Assembly (NCBI GenBank): GCA_030612765.1
Contig: JAUWNG010000005.1
Coordinates: forward strand, 1 to 61,115
Length of the DNA stretch: 61,115 nucleotides
DNA from: Planctomycetota bacterium
GTDB lineage: Bacteria; Planctomycetota; Planctomycetia; Pirellulales; Thermoguttaceae
Direction of reading: 5' to 3'
A program made the translations under genes and the position numbers. The first letter of the stretch is position 1. Each line of letters opens with the position of its first letter. The notes beneath the pieces were generated by a model, which worked only from the letters and a program-made list of their open reading frames with translations, ran no database searches and was not told the DNA's origin. Below are positions 29,940 to 39,469 of this stretch, piece by piece.

Positions 29940-31697
29940 ATGTATCTCAGCCCCGAAGACAAAGCGATCGGCCGCGAGAACTTCAACGCCGCCGTGGGCA
30001 GCAAGCCGCTCCGCCGCGAGTTTCTCGAAAAAGCGTTCAAAGACGATCTCCGCTCCGGCAAGGGCTTGGGACCGATGTACTTCGGCTACGGCACATCCGT
30101 CTCCGAACCGGTCCGCGTGGGCGTGATCGGAACCGGCGACGAGGGATGCGTGCTGATCGGCGCGATCAATCCGAAATATATCGCCGTCAAGTCCATTGCC
30201 GATATCCGACCGTACAACCTGTGGCGGGCGTTCAACGGCGACCATTACAGCGAAACGGCGCTGAAGTACCGTCCCGGACTGAGGAAAGTTTACGGTTGGA
30301 AGAGCGAAGCCGAGGCCCAAAAGAACGTCAAGGTTTACGGCGCCTACGAGGAACTGATCGAGAATGCCAAGGAAGACGGTTTGGAGGCGGTGATAATCGC
30401 CCTGCCGCTGCACCTGCACGCCCCGGCGGCCGTCGCGGCGATGAAGGCCGGCCTGCACGTAATGACCGAGAAACTGATGGCCCACAGCGTTCACGAGTGC
30501 AAGGAAATGGCGCGGGTGGCGAAACAGACCGACCTGCTGCTGGCCACCGGACATCAGCGGCATTACAACATCCTCTACGACGACGCGGTCGATATGATCC
30601 GCAAGGAGTTGTTGGGTGAGTTGCATTACATCCGCGCCCAATGGCACCGCGGCAACCTGCCCGGCAAGGACAGTTGGCGGCCGCCGATGCCCAAGGCCGC
30701 CAAGCCCGACGACTCGCTGGCCGACTCGCTCGACCTCAAACTGAAGTCATGGTCGGCGAAACTCGAAAGCCTAACGCGGAAGAAAGACCGCACGGCGGCC
30801 GAATGGGAGAAAAAGGTCGCGCAGGTCCGCGCCCAGATGGAAGACGCCGTGGTCGAAGCCGGAAAGTTCGGCTACCAGGAGTTGGAGATCAAGGACGCCT
30901 CGGGCAAGTTGGTCTACGCCCGGCCGGCGATCGAGGAGTTGATCCGCTGGCGGCTGTGGAACCGGACCGGAGGCGGGCTGATGGCAGAGTTGGGGAGCCA
31001 CCAACTCGACGCGGCCGGCATCTTCATTCACGCCATGCACAAGGCCCACGACCCGGACGCCGAGAAACCTTATCCACTGAGCGTCGCCGGCGCGGCCGGC
31101 CGGCCGTTGTTCCCGCCCAACCGGGAAGTGGAGGACCACGTCTATTGCGTTGTCGAGTTTCCCGCACCCGGCTACGACCGGGATGACCCGAACAAGGCGA
31201 AAAAGAAGATCGGCGTGCAATACGCCTCGATCAACGGCAACGGTTTCGGCGGCTACGGCGAGACCGTTTTCGGCACCGAGGGGACGCTCCTGCTGGAGGC
31301 CGAAAATGAGGCGATGCTCTACAGGACGCACTCGACCGACAGTAAGACGAAAGTAGTAGTGGCCAAAGGCGGTGTCAGAAAAGGTCTGCCAACGCTAAGG
31401 ATCGAGGACGGCGGCGATCCCGAGTCGGAGGCGATCGGGACGCTCGGCACCCTGCCCGCCGAACGCGGCTACACCGAGGAGTTGGAGCATTGGGCCTGGT
31501 GCATCCGCAACCGTGCGCCCGAAAACATGCCGCGATGCCATCCCAAGCTGGCCCTGGGCGACGCGGTCATCGCGCTGGTGACGAACATCGCCGCCCGCGA
31601 AGGCCGCCGGATCGAGTTCCAGAAGGAGTGGTTCGACCCCGACGACGACGAAACGCCCGAGGGCGTCAAACCGGACGTGAAGCGATACGACGTTTAG
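29940..31697 (+). CDS. Gfo/Idh/MocA-family oxidoreductase, cytoplasmic paralogue
   Basis: 585 residues, paralogous to the gene at 28148 over its whole length (GVIGTGDEGCVLIG, TEKLMAHSVHECKEMARVAK, GSHQLDAAGIFIH). The N-terminus keeps the RR of the Tat motif (RREFLEKAF) and the FGYG that follows, but the hydrophobic core is replaced by charged residues (KDDLRSGKGLGP), so it probably stays in the cytoplasm. A helical insert is longer than in the paralogue. The pair arose by tandem duplication. Confidence 0.88.
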   Translation: MYLSPEDKAIGRENFNAAVGSKPLRREFLEKAFKDDLRSGKGLGPMYFGYGTSVSEPVRVGVIGTGDEGCVLIGAINPKYIAVKSIADIRPYNLWRAFNGDHYSETALKYRPGLRKVYGWKSEAEAQKNVKVYGAYEELIENAKEDGLEAVIIALPLHLHAPAAVAAMKAGLHVMTEKLMAHSVHECKEMARVAKQTDLLLATGHQRHYNILYDDAVDMIRKELLGELHYIRAQWHRGNLPGKDSWRPPMPKAAKPDDSLADSLDLKLKSWSAKLESLTRKKDRTAAEWEKKVAQVRAQMEDAVVEAGKFGYQELEIKDASGKLVYARPAIEELIRWRLWNRTGGGLMAELGSHQLDAAGIFIHAMHKAHDPDAEKPYPLSVAGAAGRPLFPPNREVEDHVYCVVEFPAPGYDRDDPNKAKKKIGVQYASINGNGFGGYGETVFGTEGTLLLEAENEAMLYRTHSTDSKTKVVVAKGGVRKGLPTLRIEDGGDPESEAIGTLGTLPAERGYTEELEHWAWCIRNRAPENMPRCHPKLALGDAVIALVTNIAAREGRRIEFQKEWFDPDDDETPEGVKPDVKRYDV

Positions 31698-31703
31698 CAG
31701 CCC

Positions 31704-31820
<117 letters not shown>

Positions 31821-31835
31821 GGACGGTTAGCCGTT

Positions 31836-31858
31836 TAGCCCCCGCGCCCACGCGGGGG
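31836..31858. repeat. GCGCCCACGCGG palindrome, copy
   Basis: Variant of the TTTAGCC...CACGCGG repeat, directly next to the 116-bp element and upstream of the isomerase gene. Confidence 0.6.
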
Positions 31859-31926
31859 AGATACAAGGGGTGGGCGGTTCACCGCTCACTTGAGCTTTCA
31901 ACTACATACAATCGAGAGTATCCACA

Positions 31927-32769
31927 ATGGAAAAATGGCCCTTGGGTGTGTTCGCCGGCATCGACGCCGGAATGGGTGTGAAACTCGAAATCGCCCGCGA
32001 ACTCGGTGTTCCGACCATCCAACTCCACGCCCCGCAACGTGCAACGCGAACGAAAGAAAACGCGGAACTGTTCCTGGCGCGCCTGCGGGAATTAGACATC
32101 CGAATCACCGTGGTCTTCGCCGGCTTCGAGGGCGAGAGCTATGCCGACATCCCCACGGTTGTCCGAACCGTTGGACTGGTTCCTCCGGCCAGCCGCTCCG
32201 CCCGGTTGGAAGAGGTCAAGGAGATTTCCGACTTTGCCCGGCTGTTGGGCGTCGACGCCGTGGGACTGCACATCGGCTGTGTGCCTCACGACGAAGCCGA
32301 CCCGCTTTTCAGCGACACGGTGGACGCGACTCGCCGATTGTGCGACCATTGCCGCTCCAACGATCAGAATCTACACCTGGAGACCGGCCAGGAGCCGGCC
32401 GACGTGCTGCTGCGGTTCCTCGGCAAAGTGGGGCGCGATAATCTGTTCGTAAACTTCGACCCGGCAAATATGATCCTTTACGGCTGCGGCGAGCCGATCG
32501 AGGCCCTGCGGAAAATCGGCCGCTACGTCCGCAGCGTCCACTGCAAGGACGCCAAGTGGGCCGCGCGGCCCGGTGAAGAATGGGGCACGGAAACGCCGTT
32601 GGGCGAAGGCGACGTCGGCATGGAAAACTACCTCCGCACGCTCGACGAAATCGGCTACACCGGCCCCTTGACCATCGAACGAGAAATCCCTCAGGAGCCA
32701 AGCCGGCAGAAGGAAGAGATCGGCCGAGGCATCCGATTGTTGAACGAGTTGAAAGCGAAGATCGAGTGA
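31927..32769 (+). CDS. Sugar phosphate isomerase/epimerase (AP endonuclease-like TIM barrel)
   Basis: 280 residues. TIM barrel with GLHIGCVPHDEADP, HLETGQEPADVLLRFL, NFDPANMI, VRSVHCKDAKW and GEGDVGMENYL, the metal-binding pattern of the xylose-isomerase-like family. Cytoplasmic, no signal. The context next to Gfo/Idh oxidoreductases suggests sugar or inositol-type catabolism; the precise substrate is unknown. Confidence 0.9.
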   Translation: MEKWPLGVFAGIDAGMGVKLEIARELGVPTIQLHAPQRATRTKENAELFLARLRELDIRITVVFAGFEGESYADIPTVVRTVGLVPPASRSARLEEVKEISDFARLLGVDAVGLHIGCVPHDEADPLFSDTVDATRRLCDHCRSNDQNLHLETGQEPADVLLRFLGKVGRDNLFVNFDPANMILYGCGEPIEALRKIGRYVRSVHCKDAKWAARPGEEWGTETPLGEGDVGMENYLRTLDEIGYTGPLTIEREIPQEPSRQKEEIGRGIRLLNELKAKIE

Positions 32770-32776
32770 GTTTCTT

Positions 32777-32846
32777 GTAGGACAGGTTGGCAACCTGTCC
32801 CACGGTCAGAACATTTTCCGCGCCGCGTGGACGCGGCGGCTAAACA
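32777..32846. repeat. Two repeat families after the isomerase gene
   Basis: AGGACAGGTTGGCAACCTGT at 32777-32801 (second copy of the family at 21181) followed by CGCCGCGTGGACGCGGCGGC (32822-32846). Confidence 0.7.
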
Positions 32847-32873
32847 TCCCCGAACCCCAACCCCCTAATTCCC

Positions 32874-33179
32874 ATGCCCCGGCTTTCCCTGGAATTTCCA
32901 CACTCAATCGGTCAGGAAGAAGCAGCCCGGCGGCTGAAGGAAAAATTTGCCGCCGCTCGCGCGGAGCATCAAGACCGGGTAAACGACTTCCACGACGAGT
33001 GGAAGGACCACACGTTTTTCTTCGCCTTCAAGGCATTGGGTATGGCCGTCGGCGGAACCGTGGCCGTCGAGCCGAAGAGGATTGTTCTCGAAGCCAAGAT
33101 ACCGTTGGCCGCCATGCTTGTTAAACGGGCGATCGAAGACCGCCTTCGCCAGGAGGTCGCGGGGATATTGGCTCCATAG
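32874..33179 (+). CDS. Polyhydroxyalkanoic acid system-like protein
   Basis: 101 residues: FPHSIGQEEAARRLKEKF and VEPKRIVLEAKIPLAAMLVKRAIEDRLRQE fit the PHA_gran_rgn family, named after granule-linked genes but common in genomes without PHA. Role unproven. Single gene between repeats and the lipoprotein. Confidence 0.75.
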   Translation: MPRLSLEFPHSIGQEEAARRLKEKFAAARAEHQDRVNDFHDEWKDHTFFFAFKALGMAVGGTVAVEPKRIVLEAKIPLAAMLVKRAIEDRLRQEVAGILAP

Positions 33180-33387
33180 TAGTCGCGCCAGACGTGACAA
33201 GCTGTTGCCGGGAGGTCGCGGGTCTGCCGCTTACATGCCCCCCTTCCCCGATCTTCCCACTCTGCCTTGTCGCACTCTTTCCGTCCATGTTTTCATATTG
33301 ACGCGATTCAATCATTTTGCAACACTCTCCAGCCTCAGGGGGTAATTGGGGGACTGGTCTGTACGCGCGACAAGGAGGTTGGGGAAG

Positions 33388-34011
33388 ATGCGTAAGATTC
33401 GCAGCACAGCTTTATGGGGTGTTCTGATCGTGTTGTTGGTCGGTTGTGGCAAACCGGTCCCAAACGGCCAATCGGCTGCAAAGTCGCAAGGCCCCAATTC
33501 AGCCGGGGGCGACAATGTTGCCGCCCCCGCCAAGCTCTCCGGCCCGGCCGCGGCGGTTTCTGAATTTTTGGAGGCCGTGCGAACGGGCAACGACGAAAAA
33601 GCCGCGCGGATGCTGAGTACGTTGGCACGGGAAAAAACGGCTGCCCTGAACCGCGATGTCACGCCACCGGCCAGCGATACGGCCCGATTTACCATCGGCA
33701 AGGTGGAGCATGTAGGCAAGGACGGGGCGCGAGTTGCTTCTTCTTGGACCGATCTCGACGTGGATGGAGAACCACGAACTGACGAGGCCCTTTGGATGGT
33801 CCGTCTCGAAAAAGAAGGATGGAGGATCGCCGGCGTGGGCGTACTGGTCTTTCCCGGTGAGCCGCTGCTGCTATTGAACTTCGAGGATCCCGAGGACATG
33901 TTCCGGAAGCAACAATGGGTCCGCGAGGAGATTCGGCGGCGAATGAACGATCAGCCGAGCGACGTACAGGCCCAAGGGGGTAATAATCCAGAAAACCCAA
34001 TCCGACGTTGA
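33388..34011 (+). CDS. Putative lipoprotein, unknown function
   Basis: 207 residues from MRKIRSTALWGVL, with AAGGAGGTT just upstream fixing the start. A lipobox LIVLLVGC gives an acylated Cys about residue 20. The mature part (GPAAAVSEFLEAVRTGNDEKAARMLS... ending in helices) resembles a SnoaL/NTF2-like cystatin fold by pattern only. Not recognised beyond that. Confidence 0.65.
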   Translation: MRKIRSTALWGVLIVLLVGCGKPVPNGQSAAKSQGPNSAGGDNVAAPAKLSGPAAAVSEFLEAVRTGNDEKAARMLSTLAREKTAALNRDVTPPASDTARFTIGKVEHVGKDGARVASSWTDLDVDGEPRTDEALWMVRLEKEGWRIAGVGVLVFPGEPLLLLNFEDPEDMFRKQQWVREEIRRRMNDQPSDVQAQGGNNPENPIRR

Positions 34012-34551
34012 CTAGGTAAATTGGGGGCATTTTTCAGGGATTTTTCTGGCTACCGCCGGATTTGGGGTGTATCATCGGCGGTCGGTGGCTGCAAATTTCG
34101 ACTGCGGAAGCGGCCGGACATCTTCTTGCAACTCGTTTCTCTATAACGAGTTATGCTTGGTTGCACTGGATTGATCGAGGCCGATTGGCCTCGATTTCCC
34201 ATTAAGCTCTCCAGCGAGAGGGTTTCGTAACCTAGGTTTTTGTATCCAGGCGACACATTATTCCCAGAATGCCGAGGGGCCCCAATACGAACATTTTCGC
34301 GGACCCCTAGTTGACAACTGAATCGACTATGTTAACTTTTCGTCCTAAGCTGTGTACTCGTAACCATTGGGTGCAGCCGTTGGAGTTTACACAGAATATG
34401 TGGTCGGGGCGATCAGTTCGTGGTTCGAGGCACGGCGGGGGTTTTGATAACAGTCTTTCCGGTCGAGTACCGTCGCGGTCGGAAGGGGTAGAACGCACGA
34501 CGGTTTCAGTGTGAGTTTACGCTACGGTACCTTTTAGTGGAGGTTACTCGA
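34012..34551 (+). promoter_or_regulatory. 540-base leader with promoter-like and hairpin sequences
   Basis: No gene found here. A hairpin CGAGGCCGATTGGCCTCG is at about 34176-34193. TTGACA at 34311-34316 followed by 16 bases and TAACTT is a candidate promoter for the downstream Cys-rich gene, leaving a leader over 200 bases. AGTGGAGGTTACTCG just before 34552 holds the Shine-Dalgarno. Confidence 0.45.
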
Positions 34552-35073
34552 ATGAATCGGATGTATTTATTTGGCGCCGCGCTAGGTGTTGCGGTGCTCG
34601 GGATTGCCTTGTTGGGCAATGAAAGCCGTGCGGTGGCGGACGACGCCGTCGCGCCGGCGGTTTGCGTGCCGGTCTACGACACTTGCGCGCCAGCCACCTG
34701 TTACCCAAAGACCTGCAAGCCAAGGCGGAGCAGGCGGACCTGCCGCCCGAAGACTTGCGCTCCGGTCACTTGCGAGCCGGTCACTTGCGCTCCGAAGACC
34801 TGCAAGCCGAAGCGCTGCAAGCGTGTTAGGACCTGCCGTCCGAAGACCTGCAAGCCGAAGACTTGCAAGCCGAAGACTTGCAAGCCGAAGCGTTGCAAGA
34901 AGGCCCGGACTTGCCGTCCGAAGACCTGCAAGCCGAAGCGTTGCAAGAAGGCCCGGACCTGCCGTCCGAAGACCTGCAAGCCGAAGACTTGTGTTCCGAA
35001 GACTTGTGCTCCGGTCACGACTCCAGAGGAAGCGCCGGCCGTTCCCGCGGCTCCCGCTCCGAAGACAACCTGA
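34552..35073 (+). CDS. Secreted protein of CxPxx cysteine repeats
   Basis: 173 residues from ATG 34552, decided by GGAGG seven bases upstream. A signal peptide MNRMYLFGAALGVAVLGIAL is followed by a repeat domain with 22 cysteines, mostly five apart in the pattern CKPKT, CAPVT or CRPKT, interrupted by KRCKRVRTC-type basic links. The tail is Ala/Pro-rich. Very basic and Pro/Lys/Cys-rich. Unknown family. Planctomycete envelopes were reported as rich in proline and cystine, so a cross-linked envelope protein is a reasonable guess, as is metal binding. A terminator follows at 35190. Confidence 0.75.
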   Translation: MNRMYLFGAALGVAVLGIALLGNESRAVADDAVAPAVCVPVYDTCAPATCYPKTCKPRRSRRTCRPKTCAPVTCEPVTCAPKTCKPKRCKRVRTCRPKTCKPKTCKPKTCKPKRCKKARTCRPKTCKPKRCKKARTCRPKTCKPKTCVPKTCAPVTTPEEAPAVPAAPAPKTT

Positions 35074-35189
35074 ATGTTCCAGATTTGACGGGAAGCCGCC
35101 ATCGGGGACGTTATTGTGCCCGGTTGCGAGCCGGCCGTCCATGCTGAGACCTGCTCCGTTGGTCTCGGAAATCTGAATGTAAGCGAGAC

Positions 35190-35225
35190 AAGCCGGACCT
35201 GCCCAGCGCAGGCCCGGCTTTTTTG
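35190..35225 (+). terminator. Intrinsic terminator of the Cys-rich gene
   Basis: AGCCGGACCTGC and GCAGGCCCGGCT form a 12-bp stem with one A-C mismatch, then CTTTTTTGT. It lies 120 bases after the stop. Confidence 0.8.
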
Positions 35226-35372
35226 TTTGTCAGGCATGTTTTGAGCCTTGAAGGTGAAAATCCTTTGCGGTCCGGGGCGGATTGCACAACTCCTCTTACT
35301 GCGGTATCCTCGACGTTTGCATTTTTGCTGGACAATTTTCACGATTCCCCTTGTTTTTCTGCGCTATCGCCC

Positions 35373-36746
35373 ATGAAAACCATCATCGAGCCGTTTAGGA
35401 TCAAGTCGGTCGAGCCGATCAAGTTCACCACCGTGCCGGAGCGGGAGGAGATTCTTCGCCGAGGCGGATACAACATTTTCATGGTCCCCGCCGAGGACGT
35501 GCTGATCGACCTGCTGACCGACAGCGGCACTTCGGCCATGAGCGCCGACCAATGGGCGGGCATCATGCGCGGCGACGAATCGTACGCCGGCGCCAGGAGC
35601 TTCTATCGCTTCCGAGACAAGGTCCGCGAGCTGACCGGCTTCAAGCACATCATTCCCACCCACCAGGGTCGCGCCGCCGAGCGGATTCTGTTCTCCATCG
35701 CCGGGGGGCCGGGAAAGGTGGTGCCGAACAACGCCCATTTCGATACTACCCGCGCGAATATCGAGTTCTCGGGTGCCAAGGCCGTCGATCTGCCCACCGC
35801 CGAGGGCGTGGACCCGGACGTCATCGCCGACTTCAAGGGAAACATCAACATCGCCGCGCTGCGCGAGTTTATCGAGAATACCGGCGTGGAGAACATCCCG
35901 CTATGCATGATTACCGTGACGAACAACTCGGGCGGCGGCCAGCCGGTCTCGATGCAAAACATCCGCGAGGCCAAGCAGGTCTGTCAGGAGCACGGCATAC
36001 CACTGTTCCTCGACGCCTGCCGCTTCGCCGAAAACGCATATTTCATCAAGCTGCGCGAGCCGGGCTACGCCAACCGCTCGGTCAAAAGCATCGTCCAGGA
36101 GATGTTCTCCTACGCCGACGGCGCCACGATGAGCGCGAAAAAAGACGCCATCGTCAACATCGGCGGCTTCATTGCCATGAACGACGACGGGCTGGCCCTG
36201 AAAGCCCGAAACCTGCTGATAATCACCGAGGGATTCCCAACCTACGGCGGACTGGCTGGACGCGATCTGGAGGCAATCGCCATCGGGCTGGAGGAGGTGT
36301 TGGACGAACATTATCTCCAATATCGCATCCGTTCGACCGCATATCTGGGTGAGCGGATAGTGGCCGCGGGCGTGCCCATCCTTCAGCCGCCCGGCGGACA
36401 CGCCATTTACCTGAACGCGAAGAAGTTTCTGCCGCACGTGCCGGCGGACCAATTTCCGGGCCAGTCGCTTACCGTGGAACTATACCGTCACGCCGGAATC
36501 CGCGCCGTCGAGATCGGCAGTGTAATGTTCGGCCGGCACGACTCCTCGGGCAAGTTCATTCCGGCCTCGATGGAGTTGGTGCGGCTGGCGATCCCGCGCA
36601 GAGTTTACACCCAAAGCCACATCGACTACGTGATCGAGGCGATCATCGAGGTATTTCAGAATCGCGACAAGCTGCCGGGCTATCGGATCGTCGAGGAGCC
36701 GCCGTTGCTGCGGCACTTTACGGCGAAGTTCGAGCCGATCGGGTAG
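35373..36746 (+). CDS. tnaA: Tryptophanase
   Basis: 457-residue PLP enzyme that splits tryptophan to indole, pyruvate and ammonia. The family's EPFRIKSVEPI start, DSGTSAMSADQWAGIM, HQGRAAERILF, NNSGGGQPVSMQN and MSAKKDAIVNIGGF (Schiff-base Lys in SAKKD) are all present. The start MKTIIEPF was chosen; 50 extra in-frame codons upstream lack similarity. No permease or leader peptide is visible, so indole regulation as in E. coli is not evident. Tyrosine phenol-lyase is the close alternative. Confidence 0.85.
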   Translation: MKTIIEPFRIKSVEPIKFTTVPEREEILRRGGYNIFMVPAEDVLIDLLTDSGTSAMSADQWAGIMRGDESYAGARSFYRFRDKVRELTGFKHIIPTHQGRAAERILFSIAGGPGKVVPNNAHFDTTRANIEFSGAKAVDLPTAEGVDPDVIADFKGNINIAALREFIENTGVENIPLCMITVTNNSGGGQPVSMQNIREAKQVCQEHGIPLFLDACRFAENAYFIKLREPGYANRSVKSIVQEMFSYADGATMSAKKDAIVNIGGFIAMNDDGLALKARNLLIITEGFPTYGGLAGRDLEAIAIGLEEVLDEHYLQYRIRSTAYLGERIVAAGVPILQPPGGHAIYLNAKKFLPHVPADQFPGQSLTVELYRHAGIRAVEIGSVMFGRHDSSGKFIPASMELVRLAIPRRVYTQSHIDYVIEAIIEVFQNRDKLPGYRIVEEPPLLRHFTAKFEPIG

Positions 36747-36910
36747 TGATTGCCCCGAAAACAATCATTTAGTCCCGGGTGAATACACCCGGGGCCCGGC
36801 TGGATGTGTCTAACCACCGCTGCCCACCGTGTATTCACGGCGGGCTAAATGCTTCTTGTTGGACGCCCGGACAGGGCTTATAATGGGAATGCCAGCCGGA
36901 GGAGGTACAC
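36747..36910. repeat. GGGTGAATACACCCGG palindrome before Uma2 gene
   Basis: TTTAGTCCCGGGTGAATACA and CCGTGTATTCACGGCGGGCT arms enclose 30-40 bases. Another member of the TTTAGYCC...GGGCTAAA-framed repeats. The end of the region holds GCCGGAGGAGG before 36911. Confidence 0.6.
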
Positions 36911-37606
36911 ATGGCATCGGCATTCTTGGCGACCAGCGTCGTATTCGAGGAATTGGTGGAAGTGCCGCTCGGGGTGCGCTCGCTGGACGACTTCCGCCGC
37001 TGGGCACTCTCTGACGATTTCCCAGAGTCGGGGCGAATCGATTTCATCGACGGCAAAATCGAGGTGGATATGGCGCCCGAGGATCTATTCTGTCATGGAA
37101 CGCTCAAGAGCGAAATGGCCGGCGTTCTGCATCAAAGAGTAAAACGCGACAAGCTGGGGCACTTGTTCATCGACAAGGGAAGAATTTCCAGCCCGGAAGC
37201 CGGCCTGTCAGTCGAACCGGACATAGTGTTCTTGTCGCATGAGGCGGTCCGGTCGGGCCGCGTCCGTCTGATTCCAAAGGCGGGCGGCCAGCCGGGGCGG
37301 TACGTGGAAATTGAAGGGGCGCCGGACCTGGTTGTCGAAATAGTCAGCGACAGTTCCGTGACCAAGGACACGCGGCGTCTGCCGGCCGCCTACTTCCGGG
37401 CCGGAGTGCGTGAGTTTTGGCTGGCCGACGCCCGCGGAGAACGGCCCGTCTTCATCATCCATAGCCCCGGCCAGAACGGTTTCGGGCCGGTTTCGCCCGA
37501 CGCCGACGGCTTCCAGCCCTCCGCCGTCTTCGATTGTCGCTACCGGCTCGACGCCGCCCGCGACGCGGACGGCAACTGGGAGTTCGATCTGCGCGAGCAG
37601 GCGTGA
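36911..37606 (+). CDS. Uma2-family (DUF820) nuclease-like protein
   Basis: 231 residues. Uma2 fold: DFPESGRIDFIDGKIEVDM, SVEPDIVFLS, DLVVEIVSDSSVTKDTRR with the PD-(D/E)XK-like acid residues, and YFRAGVREFWLAD. The family is abundant in planctomycetes and cyanobacteria with unknown role. Strong Shine-Dalgarno GGAGGAGG. Ten bases before the next gene. Confidence 0.88.
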   Translation: MASAFLATSVVFEELVEVPLGVRSLDDFRRWALSDDFPESGRIDFIDGKIEVDMAPEDLFCHGTLKSEMAGVLHQRVKRDKLGHLFIDKGRISSPEAGLSVEPDIVFLSHEAVRSGRVRLIPKAGGQPGRYVEIEGAPDLVVEIVSDSSVTKDTRRLPAAYFRAGVREFWLADARGERPVFIIHSPGQNGFGPVSPDADGFQPSAVFDCRYRLDAARDADGNWEFDLREQA

Positions 37607-37615
37607 TACATTAAT

Positions 37616-38548
37616 ATGGCCAAGCACGTCGTTACCGGCGCATTCGGCTATTCCGGCAAGTATATTGCTGCCCGATTGCTTGACGCGGGACATGAGGTCC
37701 ATACGTTGACCAACTCACCCGACCGCGAGAACCCTTTCGGCGGAAAGGTCCGGGCAACGCCGTTTAACTTCGATTCCCCGGAACGGACGGTGGAGGTGTT
37801 GCGCGGTGCGGACGCTCTGTACAACACATATTGGGTCCGCTTCAATCACGGGGACTTCAGTCACTCGTTGGCGGTGAACAACACGCTGAAACTGTTTTCA
37901 GCCGCAAAAGAAGCGGGGGTCCGTCGCGTGGTTCACGTGAGCATCTCCAATCCTTCCGAACAAAGCGATCTTGAATACTTCCGCGGCAAGGCCCGGCTGG
38001 AACGCGAATTGATCGAATCCGGTCTTTCTTACTGCATCCTCCGGCCGACGGTGCTCTTTGGCAAGGAGGATATCCTGGTGAACAACATCGCCTGGACCCT
38101 GCGACGGCTCCCGCTGTTTGGTGTGTTCGGCGACGGCGAGTATCGGATTCAGCCGATTTACGTCGACGATCTGGCCGCGCTGGCGGTGGAACGCGCCGCA
38201 CGGGCAGAGAACGAAATTATCGACGCCATAGGCCCCGAGACGTTCACGTTTCGCGGCCTCGTGGAGACCATTGGAACGATAATCGGACGGCGGCGGCCGA
38301 TCCTTTCCGTTTCGCCCACGGTAGGGTATTATACAGCTTGGTTCCTCGGCAAGTTGATGGGCGACATTTTCCTTACCCGCGAGGAAATCGCCGGACTGAT
38401 GCGGGGACTGCTTTGCACTCAATCGGAGCCGGTCGGACACATCAAGTTGACCGATTGGTGCAAAGAACACGCCGATACGCTGGGGCGAAAGTATGCCAGT
38501 GAGTTAGCGCGCCGAAAAAATCGACGCAAATCCTATCAAAACCTATAG
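37616..38548 (+). CDS. NAD(P)-dependent NmrA/SDR-like reductase
   Basis: 310 residues, no signal. The Rossmann start VTGAFGYSGKYIAARLLDAGH and VVHVSISNPSEQSDLEYFRGKA fit the atypical SDR/NmrA-like complex I 39-kDa-type family. The C-terminal part HADTLGRKYASELARRKN is basic. Starts 10 bases after the Uma2 stop, likely same transcript. Confidence 0.85.
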   Translation: MAKHVVTGAFGYSGKYIAARLLDAGHEVHTLTNSPDRENPFGGKVRATPFNFDSPERTVEVLRGADALYNTYWVRFNHGDFSHSLAVNNTLKLFSAAKEAGVRRVVHVSISNPSEQSDLEYFRGKARLERELIESGLSYCILRPTVLFGKEDILVNNIAWTLRRLPLFGVFGDGEYRIQPIYVDDLAALAVERAARAENEIIDAIGPETFTFRGLVETIGTIIGRRRPILSVSPTVGYYTAWFLGKLMGDIFLTREEIAGLMRGLLCTQSEPVGHIKLTDWCKEHADTLGRKYASELARRKNRRKSYQNL

Positions 38549-38581
38549 CCTCCGGCCTCCAGCCTTCAGCCTATATTACCT

Positions 38582-39469
38582 ATGCGACTTCTCATTGCCT
38601 GCCCACAATGCCATCGTCAGTTCGACGCCAGTACACGGCCGATCGACAGCCGGTTCCGCTGCCATTGCGGATCGGTGGTTACGGTCCGTCGGCCGCGCGG
38701 GCACAACGCCACGGTGGTCCGCTGCTCGTCGTGCGGCGCGCCGCGACAGCAAGGCGGCATGGCTTGTTCCCATTGCGGCTCCGACTTCACCCTCCACGAA
38801 CGAGACCTCGATACGATCTGTCCGGAGTGTTTCGCGCGGATCAGCAATCGGGCCAAGTTCTGCCATCATTGCGGGCTGGCGCTGCGCCCGGAAGCGCTGG
38901 CCGGCGAGAAAACGGAACTTACCTGCCCGGTCTGCGGCAAGATGTCTCGCTTATGCAGCCGGCAGGTCGGCGACGTGGCCCTGATGGAGTGCAGCCGCTG
39001 TGCCGGGTTCTGGCTGGGGGCGAACATCCTGGAGCATTTGGTCAAAAAGGCCGCGACCGACTTGCCGATCGAGGATTTTCGTCTAAAACCGGCGCCGCGA
39101 CGGACCTCGACGCTCGATTCCTCCTCGCAGCGCGGCCCGATGTACCGCAAGTGTCCGGTCTGCGGCAAGTTGATGAACCGCCGCCATTTCGCCCGCCGCA
39201 GCGGTGTAATAATCGACATCTGCAAGAGCCACGGCGTCTGGTTCGACGCCGACGAGTTGCCGCGCATCTTGGCCTGGGTGCGGATCGGCGGAAAGGCCGA
39301 ATCGGACCGCCGGGCGGCCGACGAAGCCAAACACAAAAATCGCCTCGATTCAATCGCCAAAACGGCGGAATGGCATAGAGAAGCCAGACGATTCGGATAC
39401 GATCCACTTAGCGGACAACCGAACTCCATATCGATTCTGGCGTCATTCGCCGCATGGTTGTTCCGCTAG
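38582..39469 (+). CDS. Multi-zinc-ribbon protein with TFIIB-type zinc finger
   Basis: 295 residues. Zinc ribbons: LIACPQCHRQ (partner probably CHCGS), CSSCGAPRQQGGMACSHCGS, CPECFARISNRAKFCHHCG and CPVCGKMS. The C-terminal CPVCGKLMNRRHFARRSGVIIDICKSHGVWFDADEL is the zf-TFIIB-like family. No membrane segment. Function unknown. Confidence 0.75.
   Translation: MRLLIACPQCHRQFDASTRPIDSRFRCHCGSVVTVRRPRGHNATVVRCSSCGAPRQQGGMACSHCGSDFTLHERDLDTICPECFARISNRAKFCHHCGLALRPEALAGEKTELTCPVCGKMSRLCSRQVGDVALMECSRCAGFWLGANILEHLVKKAATDLPIEDFRLKPAPRRTSTLDSSSQRGPMYRKCPVCGKLMNRRHFARRSGVIIDICKSHGVWFDADELPRILAWVRIGGKAESDRRAADEAKHKNRLDSIAKTAEWHREARRFGYDPLSGQPNSISILASFAAWLFR

Noticed and set aside
34701-35342. Minus-strand frame rich in QVFGLQVFG repeats
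   Set aside because: Exact antisense of the cysteine repeats, so repetitive by necessity; no signal peptide or ribosome site.
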